23,182 nt of DNA, from positions 1 through 23,182 of the forward strand of contig JAEWFA010000022.1 of NCBI GenBank assembly GCA_023389055.1, written 5' to 3'. Both the position numbers and the translations under genes were made by a program. The stretch is from Pseudomonadota bacterium. Lineage in GTDB: Bacteria > Pseudomonadota > Gammaproteobacteria > Burkholderiales > Burkholderiaceae_E. Below are positions 21,911-23,182 of this stretch, in pieces. Positions within the stretch are counted from its first letter, which is position 1. The number at the start of each line of letters is the position of its first letter. The notes beneath the pieces are model-generated. The model was not told the DNA's origin, ran no database searches, and was given only the letters and a program-made list of their open reading frames with translations.

Positions 21911-23182
21911 CTACCTCACCATAAAGCGCACCGAGCTTTCGGCCGCGTTGCCAGCGGTGTCGGTCGCGCGCACCGTCAACGTGTTCGCGCCTTTGCTCTT
22001 CTTCGCGTTCCAGCGCACCTGGTACGGCGCCGTACTCGCGCTGCCCACCGACTTGCCGTTGACGAGGAAGTCCACGCGCGAGATGCCGTTGGCGTCGTAT
22101 GCCGCGGCCGACAGCGACGTCGGCGTGCTCGCGATCGTCGCTCCCTCCGTTGGCCACGTCACGCTGACGGTGGGCGCAGAGGCATCGGCGTAGACGACGT
22201 AGCTTGCCGCCGCCGATCCGGCGCTTCCGCCCGACTCGGCAGCGCGTACCTGCATCGGATAGACACCGTCGGCCGTCTGCGTGCTCGAGGAGGTCGACCA
22301 GTCGAGGGTCGTAGATGCGCCCGGGGCGAGCGTGACCGACGCGCTCGCGAAGGAGCCCGAGAAGCCACTAGGAAGCGTCTGCGCAAGCGAGAAGGTGCCG
22401 TTGCCGCAACTCGTGCTGTTGCGGTTGGTGATCGACACCGAGTAGCGCAGCGTCGAACCCGGTGCACCGGTCTGCGAGGCGGGACTCGTCTGCACCGAAG
22501 GCGTCGATCGCGCGCATTGTGCGATTGTCGTCTGAACGTTTACTGAAGCGGTGCCGGTGGAAATCGATTGCGCTGTGATCTGCACGCCGTTCGTCGCGTC
22601 GCTGAAGCTCTGGCCGGCCGCCAGGCGTGCGAGCAGCACGGTCGGCGAGGGCATCGTGCCGGTGGCGCGGTGGATTGTGACCACCTCGCGATACGCGCTC
22701 GCAAGGCTCGCACTCAGTCCGGACGACGCGCGCAGGCTTACGTAGTAGTACTCGTTGGTGTCGGCTTTGCGGATCCGGATCGCCTGCGGCATTCCCGTGT
22801 CCGGCGCTTCGAGCGCAGCGATCGCATAGGTTCCCGAGCTGGGGTTGTCGACAATCGACGCGTCGGTGACCCAGCCGGCCATTACGCGATTTGCAGCGTG
22901 CATTTGCACGGCAGGCGCGGCGCCCATCGGATCCGAGTTGTCGCCGTATTCCGAAGTGGCGGTCGATGCGTGCTTGAAGCGCAGGTTGTGCCCGATTTCG
23001 TGCGCGAATACGCCGGCGCTGCAGCTCGCCACCCAGGAGCGGGTGGGCGCCGAACCGCCCACGTAGGCGATACCTGTCCAGCCGCATGTGCTGTTGCCCG
23101 GGATCGCGTACGAGATTCTCGTATAACCCGACGGGTCGATGCCCGCGGCGTGCGCGGCCGCGTCGGCCGCGCTGCCCCATGC
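21911..23182 (-). CDS. Gametolysin-like (M11) secreted metalloprotease, 5' part missing
   Basis: The frame stays open to the window edge, so the N-terminus (signal and start of the catalytic domain) lies outside; 423 residues are visible. The zinc-binding motif HEIGHNLRFKH is encoded at 22970-23002, preceded by CGWTGIAYVGGS and followed by EYGDNSDPMG, the Met-turn region typical of the gametolysin family, and by AANRVMAGWV. Two beta-sandwich domains follow: a NEW3/CARDB-like domain (SVSITNRNSTSCGNGTFSL ... GVYPMQVRA) and a C-terminal bacterial Ig-like domain (APTVSVTWPTEG ... NTLTVRATDTAGN). Such domains usually tether secreted enzymes to surfaces or sugars. It lies 37 bases upstream of the oxidase gene but shares no obvious function with it. 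The substrate is unknown. Confidence 0.9.
   Translation of the reverse strand, partial: AWGSAADAAAHAAGIDPSGYTRISYAIPGNSTCGWTGIAYVGGSAPTRSWVASCSAGVFAHEIGHNLRFKHASTATSEYGDNSDPMGAAPAVQMHAANRVMAGWVTDASIVDNPSSGTYAIAALEAPDTGMPQAIRIRKADTNEYYYVSLRASSGLSASLASAYREVVTIHRATGTMPSPTVLLARLAAGQSFSDATNGVQITAQSISTGTASVNVQTTIAQCARSTPSVQTSPASQTGAPGSTLRYSVSITNRNSTSCGNGTFSLAQTLPSGFSGSFASASVTLAPGASTTLDWSTSSSTQTADGVYPMQVRAAESGGSAGSAAASYVVYADASAPTVSVTWPTEGATIASTPTSLSAAAYDANGISRVDFLVNGKSVGSASTAPYQVRWNAKKSKGANTLTVRATDTAGNAAESSVRFMVR

Noticed and set aside
1..23182. CRISPR array, prophage, IS element with terminal repeats, rRNA or complete tRNA
   Set aside because: No regularly spaced repeats, phage genes, transposase frames or RNA-gene folds were seen; the only mobile element is the group IIC intron.

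Overview
The window reads as high-GC chromosomal DNA of a betaproteobacterium, probably of the order Burkholderiales. The reasons are strong G/C at third codon positions, the divergent rppH/proS pair with a transglycosylase gene after proS, a liv-type importer beside an acyl-CoA ligase, and exosortase-type (PEP-CTERM) surface proteins. The assignment comes from gene content and family knowledge only; no search was run.

Left block (about 1-3,833, minus strand): rppH, a VIT/CCC1-type membrane protein, cbpA, cbpM and a bile-acid:sodium-symporter-family permease follow one another with gaps of 4 to 48 bases and look like one transcription unit. Divergently (3,944-9,308, plus strand) lie proS, a secreted lytic transglycosylase, an AMP-forming acyl-CoA ligase and a Tat-exported liv-type substrate-binding protein that ends at a hairpin.

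Middle block (about 9,309-15,300): this accessory segment separates the binding protein from its expected partners livH-livM-livG-livF. It holds two PEP-CTERM-like exported proteins, each behind a nearly identical sigma-54 (-24/-12) promoter. A degenerate group IIC intron sits exactly behind the terminator of the first. Between the two, on the minus strand, is a large lipoprotein subtilase of the proteinase K type whose leader is a clear cyclic-di-GMP-I (GEMM) riboswitch, followed by a hairpin that covers the Shine-Dalgarno sequence. Together these suggest a surface or matrix module in which low c-di-GMP switches on a cell-surface protease while sigma-54 controls neighbouring surface proteins. 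This is the most interesting part of the window.

Right block (15,469-23,182): livH, livM, livG and livF are packed with overlapping stops and starts, and the same unit runs on by 4-base overlaps into an L,D-transpeptidase with a LysM domain and an M15/DUF882 (MepK-like) peptidase, both cell-wall enzymes. On the minus strand are an FAD-linked oxidase of the D-2-hydroxyglutarate dehydrogenase type and, cut by the window edge, a secreted gametolysin-like (M11) metalloprotease with Ig-like C-terminal domains.
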